A DNA stretch of 45,456 bases, from positions 1 through 45,456 of the forward strand of contig JACPRH010000026.1 in the NCBI GenBank assembly GCA_016190055.1, given 5' to 3'. Position numbers and translations under genes: made by a program. Shown here piece by piece: positions 34,711-42,365 of this stretch (positions within the stretch are counted from its first letter, which is position 1; every line of letters begins with the position of its first letter). The stretch comes from Nitrososphaerota archaeon. Lineage in GTDB: Archaea; Thermoproteota; Nitrososphaeria; Nitrososphaerales; JACPRH01. A model generated the notes under the pieces. That model was not told where the DNA came from and ran no database searches. It saw only the letters and a list, made by a program, of their open reading frames with translations.

Positions 34711-35046
34711 TCAGTGAAAGTTTCTGAACATTTTCTTCTCAAAATCAACTATACGGTCGTCAATAACCGATACGCCCTCTGCGGCAAGCTTCTCCACCTT
34801 AGCTTCTCGTCCGCGACCGTAGCCGCCTACCGTTCCATCTGAGCTCACGACTCTGTGACAAGGCACGATTATTGGGTTCGGGTTCACATGCATCAGTCGC
34901 CCCACTGCTCTAGCGACGTTAGGTCTCCCAGCTGCGGCAGCGATGGCTCCGTAGGTGGAGACTCTGCCCTTCGGGATCTGAGATGTGACCTCGTAGACCC
35001 GCTTTCTATCTACCGGTATCCGTTTCTGGCTCATCAGCCTCATCAT
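34711..35046 (-). CDS. ogt: methylated-DNA--protein-cysteine methyltransferase
   Basis: 111 aa, consisting only of the C-terminal catalytic domain. The acceptor is Cys63 in VPCHRVV, preceded by the DNA-reading GRVSTYGAIAAAAGRPNVARAVGRLM helix region. It removes alkyl groups from O6-alkylguanine by suicide transfer. The acceptor Cys is present, so it is not an alkyltransferase-like (Trp/Ala) protein. Several Met codons near the start (1, 2 and 5) leave the exact start open. It has a probable TATA box overlapping the dtdA stop. Confidence 0.95.
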   Translation of the reverse strand: MMRLMSQKRIPVDRKRVYEVTSQIPKGRVSTYGAIAAAAGRPNVARAVGRLMHVNPNPIIVPCHRVVSSDGTVGGYGRGREAKVEKLAAEGVSVIDDRIVDFEKKMFRNFH

Positions 35047-35064
35047 TCCTTTTACTCTTTATTA

Positions 35065-35871
35065 TCATACTTTGATTATTTCTAGCCCAGCTTCTTCTGC
35101 GAGCGAGATTATTCGATGCCGGTCGTTAACGCCTTTCCAGTCGATGACTGCACAGGTTATCTGCTCACTGGATCTTGATTTCATCTGGTTAATAATTGGG
35201 TGATTAATGTGTTGCAGTGCGTATTTAGGTGCGATGGCGCCTAGCGCATAGCTAGATTCTACGACTAGTTGAGTGAACTTCTCGGAGTAGTGGGTTCCTC
35301 CGAACCCTACTGCAATCTTCTCAGCAGGAGAGTGGTTGCGGATAGTTTTGACCACGGCTTCGCAGACCGTCTCGACAGCTACCGGGTCGTTCCACCGTTC
35401 CTCAGAGGAGCCTATTTCTACGAAGAGCACAGGTGTCGGGAGGGATGTGGGGCCGTGGTGCGTCGGTTCGGTCACGATTTTGTATTCTGGAACACGGTCT
35501 CGTAGCTGTTCGAGGTTTTTCAGGTAGGTGCGGTGTAGGCTGGGGTACGTGTAGCCTAGCTCCCGCGGGTTTCCCCCATACGAGGCGTCGTCTGAGAAGT
35601 TGCCTGGGAAATGCGCTGTGAGGGTAGGTATCTGGCTTTCAGATCTGTGGCGGGATAGGAAGATGTAGGCTTCAGGTTTTAACTCTGGGTCATTCAGGTG
35701 CAGAAGCTCCTTCTCTGTACGTATCAGCCGGGTTCCGTCTTTCTGGTAGATTGGGCTGTCCTCGAACTGCTCTGAAGTTTCTTTGAAACCGTAGTTCTCA
35801 ATTAGGTGTTGAGCCATGTTTCGGCTAGCGGGGTCGCGGTTGGATGAGACGAGGAGGAGTTTACCCGTCAA
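35065..35871 (-). CDS. dtdA: D-aminoacyl-tRNA deacylase (archaeal DtdA/GEK1 type)
   Basis: 268 aa, family length. Recognisable family stretches are LLLVSSNRDPASRNMAQHL at the start, IFLSRHRSESQIPTLTAHFPGNF, EPTHHGPTSLPTPVLFVEIGSSEERW and AVGFGGTHYSEKF, whose His and Glu residues form the zinc-dependent site. It clears D-amino acids mischarged onto tRNA. The start is TTG at 35871, as an upstream ATG is out of frame. The divergent gap to its right contains a MITE-like element. Confidence 0.95.
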   Translation of the reverse strand: MTGKLLLVSSNRDPASRNMAQHLIENYGFKETSEQFEDSPIYQKDGTRLIRTEKELLHLNDPELKPEAYIFLSRHRSESQIPTLTAHFPGNFSDDASYGGNPRELGYTYPSLHRTYLKNLEQLRDRVPEYKIVTEPTHHGPTSLPTPVLFVEIGSSEERWNDPVAVETVCEAVVKTIRNHSPAEKIAVGFGGTHYSEKFTQLVVESSYALGAIAPKYALQHINHPIINQMKSRSSEQITCAVIDWKGVNDRHRIISLAEEAGLEIIKV

Positions 35872-35987
35872 GGTTCATATCTGGCGCGTCTTAATCGGAT
35901 AGAAAAAGGTTGTTGACTACACGCAGATTCTTTCCCAGCATTCAATTTCTTGCTTGTTCGTTTGCTGGTTAAGGTGATGAAGTTATT

Positions 35988-35996
35988 CCTGTAGGC
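35988..35996. repeat. left 9-bp target-site duplication
   Basis: CCTGTAGGC, identical to 36095-36103 and directly abutting the left inverted repeat. Confidence 0.65.
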
Positions 35997-36094
35997 TAGT
36001 TTGTAGCATAATTCCCTTTGAGTCCGAATTGTTCTTGTTTTGGCGCATAAATACACGCACAGAATCAACCAAGAAAACATTATGCTACAATCTA
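35997..36094. mobile_element. 98-bp MITE-like element
   Basis: The ends are terminal inverted repeats of 16 bp with one mismatch: TAGTTTGTAGCATAAT at the left (35997-36012), and the reverse of the right end (36079-36094) reads TAGATTGTAGCATAAT. Both ends are immediately flanked by the same 9-bp sequence CCTGTAGGC, as left by transposition. There is no coding capacity, so it would need a transposase in trans. A 9-bp duplication is typical of several IS families, but no parent family is assigned. No second copy was noticed in this window. Confidence 0.65.
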
Positions 36095-36103
36095 CCTGTA
36101 GGC
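36095..36103. repeat. right 9-bp target-site duplication
   Basis: CCTGTAGGC, the exact copy of 35988-35996, ending 6 bp before the psmB TATA-like box. Confidence 0.65.
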
Positions 36104-36156
36104 AGTAAGGTTATTAAGCGATGGGATTCCTTCGTGGAGTGGAATTACCCCTGTTT

Positions 36157-36162
36157 AGGAGG
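36157..36162 (+). promoter_or_regulatory. ribosome binding site of psmB
   Basis: AGGAGG eight bases before the ATG at 36171, a strong archaeal SD. It fixes the start, and therefore the missing catalytic Thr described for the gene. Confidence 0.65.
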
Positions 36163-36170
36163 TTTGTTGG

Positions 36171-36761
36171 ATGAGTTATATGCCTGGAGCAACTGCCGTC
36201 GGAATTGCCTTTAAGGGCGGTGTGGTAGTTGCGGCTGAGAAGAGAGTCACATACGGCACGTATGTGGTCAGCAAGACGGGTAGAAAGGTATTCAAGATAT
36301 CAGATAAGGTCGGAGCAGCCTGCGCAGGACTTATAGGTGACATGCAGGTTTTGATGCGTGAAATCTCAGCCTATGTTAAGATTCGTGAGCTTGAGATGAG
36401 GAGGGAGCTTCCTCCAAACTCGGTTGCAAAGCTGCTCTCAGTTATTATGTTTGAGCGGCGGTTTGCACCTTTCATCACGCAAATCGTAATAGGCGGAGTT
36501 GACGATAAGCCGCTAGTCTACGTTCTTGACCCGTTGGGCTCAATCATCCCCGACAAGTATGCCTCAGTCGGCTCAGGAGCGGAGATGGCGATAGGCGTCA
36601 TTGAGAACGAGTATACCGATAACATGAGTGAGGATGCAGCGAAGAATCTCGCGATAAAATCAATCAAATCTTCAATCCAGCGTGATGCAGCCAGCGGCGA
36701 CGGTATCGACATCATGATCGTTACTCAAAGCGGGATCCGAGAGGAAACCATCAAGTTTTAA
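36171..36761 (+). CDS. psmB: 20S proteasome beta subunit, non-catalytic type
   Basis: 196 aa with the beta-subunit fold (GLIGDMQVL, VGSGAEMAIGV, RDAASGDGIDI). Active beta subunits use Thr1, with Asp/Glu17 and Lys33. Aligning from Glu23 and Lys39 here puts position 1 at Ala7 (PGATAVG), while Thr8 falls at position 2. The SD-supported start leaves only six residues before that point. It is therefore probably an unprocessed, inactive beta that assembles with an active beta encoded elsewhere, as known for Sulfolobus. The taw1 gene follows after 26 bp. Confidence 0.93.
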   Translation: MSYMPGATAVGIAFKGGVVVAAEKRVTYGTYVVSKTGRKVFKISDKVGAACAGLIGDMQVLMREISAYVKIRELEMRRELPPNSVAKLLSVIMFERRFAPFITQIVIGGVDDKPLVYVLDPLGSIIPDKYASVGSGAEMAIGVIENEYTDNMSEDAAKNLAIKSIKSSIQRDAASGDGIDIMIVTQSGIREETIKF

Positions 36762-36787
36762 CGTACTTTACTAGCTATCAGAGAAGA

Positions 36788-37759
36788 ATGACCGTAACTG
36801 GGGAGCTGCAGACGTATCCGGCCGAGCTTTATCGGCTTCTGAAGAAGCAGGGATACCACTGGGTCGGTCGACACTCAGCTACCAAGAAGTGCAAGTGGCT
36901 TCACGAAAGCCTTGTCCATAACAGATCGTGCTACAAGGAGAAGTTCTACGGCATCCGGTCACATCGCTGTCTCCAAATGTCGCCTGCTGTCCTCAACTGC
37001 ATGACCTACTGCATCCACTGCTGGCGGGCGATGCCTGAAGATATTGGGTTGAGTTGGGAGAATATATTTCACGGCGGATGGGACGAGCCTGAGAAGATTG
37101 TCGACGGCCTCGTCCATGAGCACCGCAGAATCCTATCTGGCTACAAAGCACAGGTTTTAGCAGGCAAGGTTGATGAGGCAAAGTACCGTGAGGCGCTGAA
37201 CCCGAATCAGGTTGCTGTAAGCCTTTCAGGCGAACCGACGCTTTACCCTAAGCTTGCGGATTTGATTAGGATGTTTCGGGAACGGGATTGCACAGTCTTT
37301 CTAGTTACCAGCGGGGTGCTTCCTAAGGCTCTTGAGGCGTTGAGCGACTTGAGTGCTGAGCCGACTCGTCTCTACGTGTCTCTAACTGCGCCTAACAAGG
37401 AGGCTTATCTAAAACTGAACCGGCCGATTCAGCCTGATCTCTGGTCGTCGCTGCTGAAGAGTCTTGACCTACTTGGGAAGTTCAAGTGCTCCAGCGTGAT
37501 CAGGATAACTGCTCTGGAAGATGTAAACATGGGCTCTAAGGATGTTGCTCAATTCGCGGAGCTGCTTACGCGCTCAGGCTGCCGAGAAGTTGAGGTGAAA
37601 GGGTATATGCATGTGGGCTTCTCGACGACACGGCTCACCGATCGTAATATGCCGCTGTTCAGCGATGTGAAGGAGTTTTCGGAGGAGCTCGGCGACGCGG
37701 CTGGTTACAGGTTGAAGGCGGAGTCAGCTGAGAGTAGGGTTACGTTGCTGTCAAAGTAG
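36788..37759 (+). CDS. taw1: tRNA 4-demethylwyosine synthase (TYW1/Taw1)
   Basis: 323 aa radical SAM enzyme. The SAM-cluster motif is Cys71-x3-Cys75-x2-Cys78 (LNCMTYCIHCW). A second cluster is bound by Cys35, Cys48 and Cys61, and the spacing 13-13-10-4-3 matches that of characterised archaeal Taw1. It builds the tricyclic imG-14 base at G37 of tRNA-Phe from pyruvate. There is no flavodoxin domain, as in all archaeal forms. It is likely co-transcribed with psmB. Confidence 0.96.
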   Translation: MTVTGELQTYPAELYRLLKKQGYHWVGRHSATKKCKWLHESLVHNRSCYKEKFYGIRSHRCLQMSPAVLNCMTYCIHCWRAMPEDIGLSWENIFHGGWDEPEKIVDGLVHEHRRILSGYKAQVLAGKVDEAKYREALNPNQVAVSLSGEPTLYPKLADLIRMFRERDCTVFLVTSGVLPKALEALSDLSAEPTRLYVSLTAPNKEAYLKLNRPIQPDLWSSLLKSLDLLGKFKCSSVIRITALEDVNMGSKDVAQFAELLTRSGCREVEVKGYMHVGFSTTRLTDRNMPLFSDVKEFSEELGDAAGYRLKAESAESRVTLLSK

Positions 37760-37883
37760 TGCGCATATACGGAAAGCTGCTTCAGTCGGGGATGTAAACG
37801 GGTGAAAAGGCTGTTGAAAACCAGTGTGGAAACAATTCATTTAAGAGCGCTGTAAATGTAGGCTTGTTAAAGTAAGTAGGCAG

Positions 37884-38873
37884 GTGCTTGGTATGGGCTT
37901 TAATCTGACGTTTGTAGGTAGTTTTCCGCTGAGGAAGACGCGGGAGAATATTGTGAGGTGCACTGAGGATGTGCTCTCAATTCCGGTTGATTATCCTAAC
38001 TATGCTCAGCTTGAAGATATGGGTTATCAGTTTCTTCAGCCTTTAGCGGACGCTGGCCTTGGGCTTGCGCGTGAGAAGGATGGGTATCGGTTGACTGGGG
38101 AGCTGCAGAAGCCATCTGGGCCAGTTGCGAATGAGGCGCTTGATATTCTTCTTGAGTTCAGCAGATCCAGTCGTTTCAAAGGTAAGGCGCGGGGAGTTAA
38201 GGCGTGTATCACAGGTCCCTTTACTTTGGCAAGCCGGATTCTTCTCGATGAGCCGAAGCTGGGTCTCTTCGGGGAGACAGCGCTAACTGATCCTGGGGTT
38301 GTTGAAAGGTTATCAGATATCGTGGCGGAGATTGCGGCTAGCTACCGAAGGATTGGCGTGGATTACATTACGCTTGACGAACCGATTCTCTCAGTTATTG
38401 TAGGCCGTAAACTGCTGCTTGGCGAGCATACTGAGGCGGGAATTGTTGAGACAGTTGACAATGCGTTTAGTCGAGTGGACTGCCTGAAAGGTATTCATGT
38501 GTGCGGCAGCATTTCTCGGAAGCTCGCTGAGATACTTCTTGAGACTCATGTTGATGTGCTCGACCACGAGTTCAAGGATAGTGAGCGGAACTTTGAGACT
38601 TATCGCAGAGAGGATTTTGAGCAGCATAGCAAGAAGATTGGCCTGGCAGCCTCGTCGTCACGGGTTCTCCGGGTTGAGCCTGTCGAGGAGATGGTGTCGA
38701 TGCTGAAACGTGGCATTGAGGTGTTCGGCGAGCAGAATATTCTGATGGTGAAGCCTGACTGCGGCTTCCGCGGGCTGGATCCGGAAGGGAATCCGTATGG
38801 AGTTGCGTACGCGGCGGCTATCGGTAAGCTGCGTAACTTGAGAAGTGCGGTAGACTCTATTCAGGCTCAATAA
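37884..38873 (+). CDS. cobalamin-independent methionine synthase-like methyltransferase (core MetE/MesA type)
   Basis: 329 aa, only the C-terminal catalytic barrel of MetE. N-terminal VGSFPLRKTREN and DYPNYAQLEDMGYQFLQPLA fit archaeal core enzymes. The zinc ligands are in GIHVCGSIS (His and Cys), and a further Cys is in KPDCGFRGLD. It transfers a methyl group to homocysteine, with donor (methylcobamide or folate-like carrier) unknown. Start GTG at 37884, or ATG at 37893. Its 3' end overlaps the convergent YbjQ gene by 17 bp. Confidence 0.9.
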   Translation: MLGMGFNLTFVGSFPLRKTRENIVRCTEDVLSIPVDYPNYAQLEDMGYQFLQPLADAGLGLAREKDGYRLTGELQKPSGPVANEALDILLEFSRSSRFKGKARGVKACITGPFTLASRILLDEPKLGLFGETALTDPGVVERLSDIVAEIAASYRRIGVDYITLDEPILSVIVGRKLLLGEHTEAGIVETVDNAFSRVDCLKGIHVCGSISRKLAEILLETHVDVLDHEFKDSERNFETYRREDFEQHSKKIGLAASSSRVLRVEPVEEMVSMLKRGIEVFGEQNILMVKPDCGFRGLDPEGNPYGVAYAAAIGKLRNLRSAVDSIQAQ

Positions 38874-39192
38874 TTACCGCGGTGCCTGTGGCGGATATCA
38901 TTACGACGCCCATCTGGAGTCCGAGATCTGATGTCTCAATGTCGAGACCTATCACGGCGTTGGCGCCCATCTTCTCCGCTCTTTCCTGCACTCGGCTTAT
39001 CGTTTCTAATCTAGCCTTCTCCAGCTCAGATGTGAATGCGGTGACCTCTCCGCCAAAGGCGCTCTGGAAGCCTGCGATTATTTTTCCTCCAACACCTCTA
39101 GTTCTGGGAGTCAGGGCACTGACGATGCCGAAAACTTTTGTGATCCTATAGCCTGGGACAGTTGGAGTAGTGACGATAAGAAAGTCTGACAT
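38857..39192 (-). CDS. YbjQ/UPF0145 family protein
   Basis: 111 aa, family length. The start VTTPTVPGYRITKVFGIVSA and the later RAEKMGANAVIGLDIETSDLG are diagnostic of this small pentameric family, annotated as possible heavy-metal binding. Function is unproven. It overlaps the end of the methyltransferase gene on the other strand and has a short 66-bp gap to the membrane protein to its right. Confidence 0.92.
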   Translation of the reverse strand: MSDFLIVTTPTVPGYRITKVFGIVSALTPRTRGVGGKIIAGFQSAFGGEVTAFTSELEKARLETISRVQERAEKMGANAVIGLDIETSDLGLQMGVVMISATGTAVIIEPE

Positions 39193-39258
39193 GTAATTCG
39201 CAGTAACTGCCCGACCTTTATTAAATTTATTTGTGTTGACGAGCCGATGTAACTATCT

Positions 39259-40452
39259 TTGGGTAGCGAAAAACTCTGCGGGAGTGGTTGGAGTTCGAAA
39301 AATCATTCCCTTTGCTCCATTAATATTTACCTGAGGTCTTATACAATTTCCAGATGCCTGTTCATTGGTTATCTTCCTTTGCTCGATAATCCCTTTGACA
39401 CTGTAATGTTGACCATGGTCGCTGTGGCAGCGATCATTTGTGTACGTGTGCTTAGTGATGTTACTTCATCGAGTCGTAAACGGAGATATGCGCGTGCCGC
39501 TAAGTGTGTTCTTCTTCTTTCTCTTGTGATAGGTGTGGCTCTCTCTTTCTACGAGAGCACTGCGTTGCTAGTTGCTGAAGCCACTGGAATCGTTATTTTG
39601 GCTTCTGCGCTTTACTACAGTGTGATTGGAAGCAGGTTGATATCGCACTTGAATCTGCGGGGCTTATGGCTTCCAAGCGATGTTGTGAAGGAGTGGTTTC
39701 TGTATATCTCAATCTTCGCTGCGGTAATCGGGATTGCTTCAGGTGTCCTGTCGGTTGTTCTCCCCTACTTCTCCAGCGCTCTTTCTGTGCCGGTTACAGT
39801 CTCGACGATCTACGCCAGCATCTCTATTCTATCAGCGCTCTTCGCCTTCACTGTTCTTACGCCGGAGAAGACCACTATCATTGGGCTTGTTTACGCGTTC
39901 GCGTTCGTTACGAGACGGTTCTCAGAAGACAAGGAGTTCTACATTGAGGACATAGATTTCGAGAAGATTGTGACTAACACCACTAACACTGAGTTTGATG
40001 TTAGAGAAGCGCTTGAATCCCTTGTGAAGCAGGGCTTCGCTGTAAAGCAGTCACCCACCCCGATGGGAAGAGTCCGTTTCAAGATCAATATTTACGGCGC
40101 AAAGTACCTTGAGGTCTGCTGGACTGAGACGCTTATCCGCATCTCGAGGCAGAAAGACAGATTAGAGAAGACTCTCGCATATGTTGAGCATCGGTTGAAG
40201 AGCCCCGACGCCTCTGGAAGTCGCATCATCTCCAAGGCCTTCGAGGAGATCGAGATGCAGGAGAAGGCGCTTAAACGGCTCCGTGAAGATTACGGGATAG
40301 CTATCGGCGACGCCTGGTATCAGAAGACGATTCTAAGAATTGAGTGGCTGGAAGCAGGGTTCAGAGAAGCTGAAGCGCACTATCAGAAGAAAGAGGCTCA
40401 GAGCAAACCTGCAAACAAACTGAGTCCAAGCAGCGGCTATAAACAGCAGTAG
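39259..40452 (+). CDS. polytopic membrane protein with C-terminal winged-helix and coiled coil
   Basis: 397 aa, not recognised. About six membrane segments lie between residues 48 and 218. The cytoplasmic part has a winged-helix-like region (about 228-288: FDVREALESLVKQGFAVKQS, then a wing GRVRFKINIYG). A charged coiled coil follows (about 288-385), then a polar tail. This suggests a membrane-tethered DNA- or protein-binding sensor. The listed start (TTG 39259) gives a Cys/Ser-rich N-terminus that looks unlike the rest. TTG at 39379 or ATG at 39406 are better starts, and a TATA-like CTTATACAA lies near 39333-39341. Confidence 0.75.
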   Translation: MGSEKLCGSGWSSKNHSLCSINIYLRSYTISRCLFIGYLPLLDNPFDTVMLTMVAVAAIICVRVLSDVTSSSRKRRYARAAKCVLLLSLVIGVALSFYESTALLVAEATGIVILASALYYSVIGSRLISHLNLRGLWLPSDVVKEWFLYISIFAAVIGIASGVLSVVLPYFSSALSVPVTVSTIYASISILSALFAFTVLTPEKTTIIGLVYAFAFVTRRFSEDKEFYIEDIDFEKIVTNTTNTEFDVREALESLVKQGFAVKQSPTPMGRVRFKINIYGAKYLEVCWTETLIRISRQKDRLEKTLAYVEHRLKSPDASGSRIISKAFEEIEMQEKALKRLREDYGIAIGDAWYQKTILRIEWLEAGFREAEAHYQKKEAQSKPANKLSPSSGYKQQ

Positions 40453-40456
40453 CAGA

Positions 40457-41449
40457 TTATTTGCTCACCCGTAGGATCAACCGCTCACCTTCACGAGTGA
40501 ACTGAGCGTTGAAGGCCCGGGAGCGGCGAAGCATCTTTGAGCAGATATCGTCGGCTTGACTCACAGTAGCAAGGTTAACCTGAAAGTTGGAGATCAGAAC
40601 CGGCACAAGCCGCACCTCCGAGATACGGCCATCTTCTAAGGTGACCAAGTAGAGAAAAGATTGATCATTCCTAAGATCCAGATCAACCGCGTAATCGTCT
40701 ACAAAGTCGCCGGTATCGTAAAGAATCAGCCGACCATTGTGAACCTCAACACATTGAAAGATGTGCGCGCTGTGGCCGAAGAAGACATCAACACCTAGAT
40801 CCGCCACAGCTCGAGCGAACATCTGAAACTCTTCAGTCGGGAACTCTCTCATATTTGGACCCCAGTGCATCGAGAGAATCACATAGTCAGCGCCAGCAGC
40901 CCGCATCGACTTTACCGACTGCTCCACTGATTTTAACGCCTGCTCACCTGCATCTACAGGCAGGTAGTTGATGCCTGCCCTGTTTTCGGTGGCGGCCCAC
41001 TCAGGCGGGTAGTCTGCAAACGCCACGACACCGATGTTGACGTCTCGCTTCCGCAGGATAACTGGTTTCGACGCATAGGCTAGGTTTTGTCCTGCGCCGG
41101 TGTGTGCTATGCCATTTTGATCTAACCGGTTGAGCATGTCGAGTAGCGCTTCTTCTTGGAAGTCGAGGGAGTGGTTGTTAGCGTTTGACACAAAGTTGAT
41201 GCCGGCTGTTAGCAGTGTGAAGGTGGCGTCAGGGTTAGCTCTGAAGTAGAAGACCTTAGGAGTTGTGGTCCATTTACTTCCTTTGTCTGATATTACGCAT
41301 TCAAGGTTAATGAGTCGTAGATCTGCTTCTCTGAGCGTGTCGAGGGTGTCGCCCCAAACGTATTGGTACCCGTCGAAGGTGAGGACTCTGTTCACTAGGC
41401 GGCCCAGCATTACGTCGCCGGTGAAAGCTAGGATTACGGCGGTCATCAC
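40457..41449 (-). CDS. CapA-like (PgsA) metallophosphatase family protein
   Basis: 330 aa. Metallophosphatase motifs in order: FTGDVMLGR at the start, NLECVIS, NFVSNANNHSLDF with the catalytic Asn-His, and late MHWGPNMREFP and FFGHSAHIFQ. The family includes the CapA/PgsA polyglutamate-synthesis accessory protein. There are no capB or capC genes here, so poly-gamma-glutamate synthesis is not implied. No signal peptide is evident, so it may act in the cytoplasm. Start GTG, or ATG one codon later. Confidence 0.9.
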   Translation of the reverse strand: MMTAVILAFTGDVMLGRLVNRVLTFDGYQYVWGDTLDTLREADLRLINLECVISDKGSKWTTTPKVFYFRANPDATFTLLTAGINFVSNANNHSLDFQEEALLDMLNRLDQNGIAHTGAGQNLAYASKPVILRKRDVNIGVVAFADYPPEWAATENRAGINYLPVDAGEQALKSVEQSVKSMRAAGADYVILSMHWGPNMREFPTEEFQMFARAVADLGVDVFFGHSAHIFQCVEVHNGRLILYDTGDFVDDYAVDLDLRNDQSFLYLVTLEDGRISEVRLVPVLISNFQVNLATVSQADDICSKMLRRSRAFNAQFTREGERLILRVSK

Positions 41450-41586
41450 ATGTTGACTCTGTTAGTACTATTTGCAGCGGTGTGGGTTATAAGATGGTAA
41501 CAAATTGTTTGACAAGCTTCGTTATGCGTCTTGTCTATTCTTCTTCGCCCCGATACGTAAAAGATTCTTACAGGGGCTAAATTGCT

Positions 41587-42231
41587 ATGGGCGACTTTGC
41601 CAAGAATTGGCGTAGCGACGGCAAGCCTGTATTGTCTAGGGTGAAGGATCGGGTTTCACCTAACGATCCTTTGAAGCCCAAGATTATAGAGGCTGAAAGG
41701 CTTATCAAAGTTCAGATGAGCCACATCGACCAAGCTCTTGCAAGAATCGCTAATAGAGATGCGGCTATTTTTCAAAAGGTGGTCTCATCGCTTCAGAAGA
41801 AAGACATTCAGCATGCCGCGCTCTATGCGAATGAGCTTTCAGAGGTTAGGAAGCTCGGGAAGCTCGTCACCCAAGCCAAGCTTGCGCTTGAACAGGTGGT
41901 TTTGAGACTAGACACCATTCAGGATCTAGGTGATGCAGTAACGGTCATCTCGCCGGTTATGTCGGTGGTTAGAAGCGTCGGTTCAGACCTCAACAACATT
42001 ATGCCTAATGCACAGGGCGAGATAGGTGAAATCAACAACATCCTCAGCGATATTCTAGTCAACGCTGGAAACATCAGCGACGAAAGACAAATCAACACTA
42101 ACACAAGCAGCGAAGAAGCTGATAGAATACTGGACGAAGCCTCATCCCTCGCGGAGGAGCGGATGAGAGAACTCTTCCCAGAAATCGCCAACAAACCGAT
42201 ACCGAAGCAGCGCGAACCAGTGGACATCTAG
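41587..42231 (+). CDS. cdvB: ESCRT-III-like protein (CdvB paralog)
   Basis: 214 aa, mostly helical. The Snf7 core has a basic first hairpin (about 15-95: LSRVKDRVSPNDPLKPKI, then RLIKVQMSHIDQALARI) and later acidic helices including ALEQVVLRLDTIQDLGDAV. A linker precedes a short helix and a Pro-containing end (NKPIPKQREPVDI) that could be a MIM2-like element for the CdvC/Vps4 ATPase. There is no C-terminal winged helix for CdvA binding, so it resembles CdvB1/B2 paralogs. It remodels membrane in cell division or budding. cdvA and cdvC are not in this window. Confidence 0.92.
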   Translation: MGDFAKNWRSDGKPVLSRVKDRVSPNDPLKPKIIEAERLIKVQMSHIDQALARIANRDAAIFQKVVSSLQKKDIQHAALYANELSEVRKLGKLVTQAKLALEQVVLRLDTIQDLGDAVTVISPVMSVVRSVGSDLNNIMPNAQGEIGEINNILSDILVNAGNISDERQINTNTSSEEADRILDEASSLAEERMRELFPEIANKPIPKQREPVDI

Positions 42232-42283
42232 ACTAGACCCAAGCAAGAGACTAACCAGCAGAGAAAACCTCAGGCTGCAACAA

Positions 42284-42307
42284 TAGGTAGGTAGGCAGCC
42301 AGCCAGC
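42284..42307 (+). repeat. period-4 repeat tract after the ESCRT-III gene
   Basis: TAGG repeated three times, then CAGC-type units. The TAGs fall in all three frames. Confidence 0.5.
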
Positions 42308-42365
42308 TAAATAGATGGTTGTTAGTGAACTTTAAATTGTTAGTTAATGTCCTCGATATTGCAAC

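Larger units (their letters stand above)
35872..36170. other. 299-bp divergent gap dtdA/psmB with an inserted element
   Basis: It holds a 98-bp inverted-repeat element (35997-36094) with 9-bp flanking duplications, a TATA-like GTTATTAAG at about 36110-36118 for psmB, and an SD (AGGAGG, 36157-36162). No gene or tRNA seen. Predicted ORFs here read through the inserted element and are not credible. Confidence 0.5.

Noticed and set aside
35868-36214. Two predicted ORFs in the dtdA-psmB gap
   Set aside because: They run through the inserted inverted-repeat element, have no recognisable domain, and overlap the psmB promoter and RBS.
40457-41449. Poly-gamma-glutamate capsule synthesis from the CapA-like gene
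   Set aside because: No CapB ligase or CapC gene is nearby; CapA-like phosphatases are widespread without capsules.
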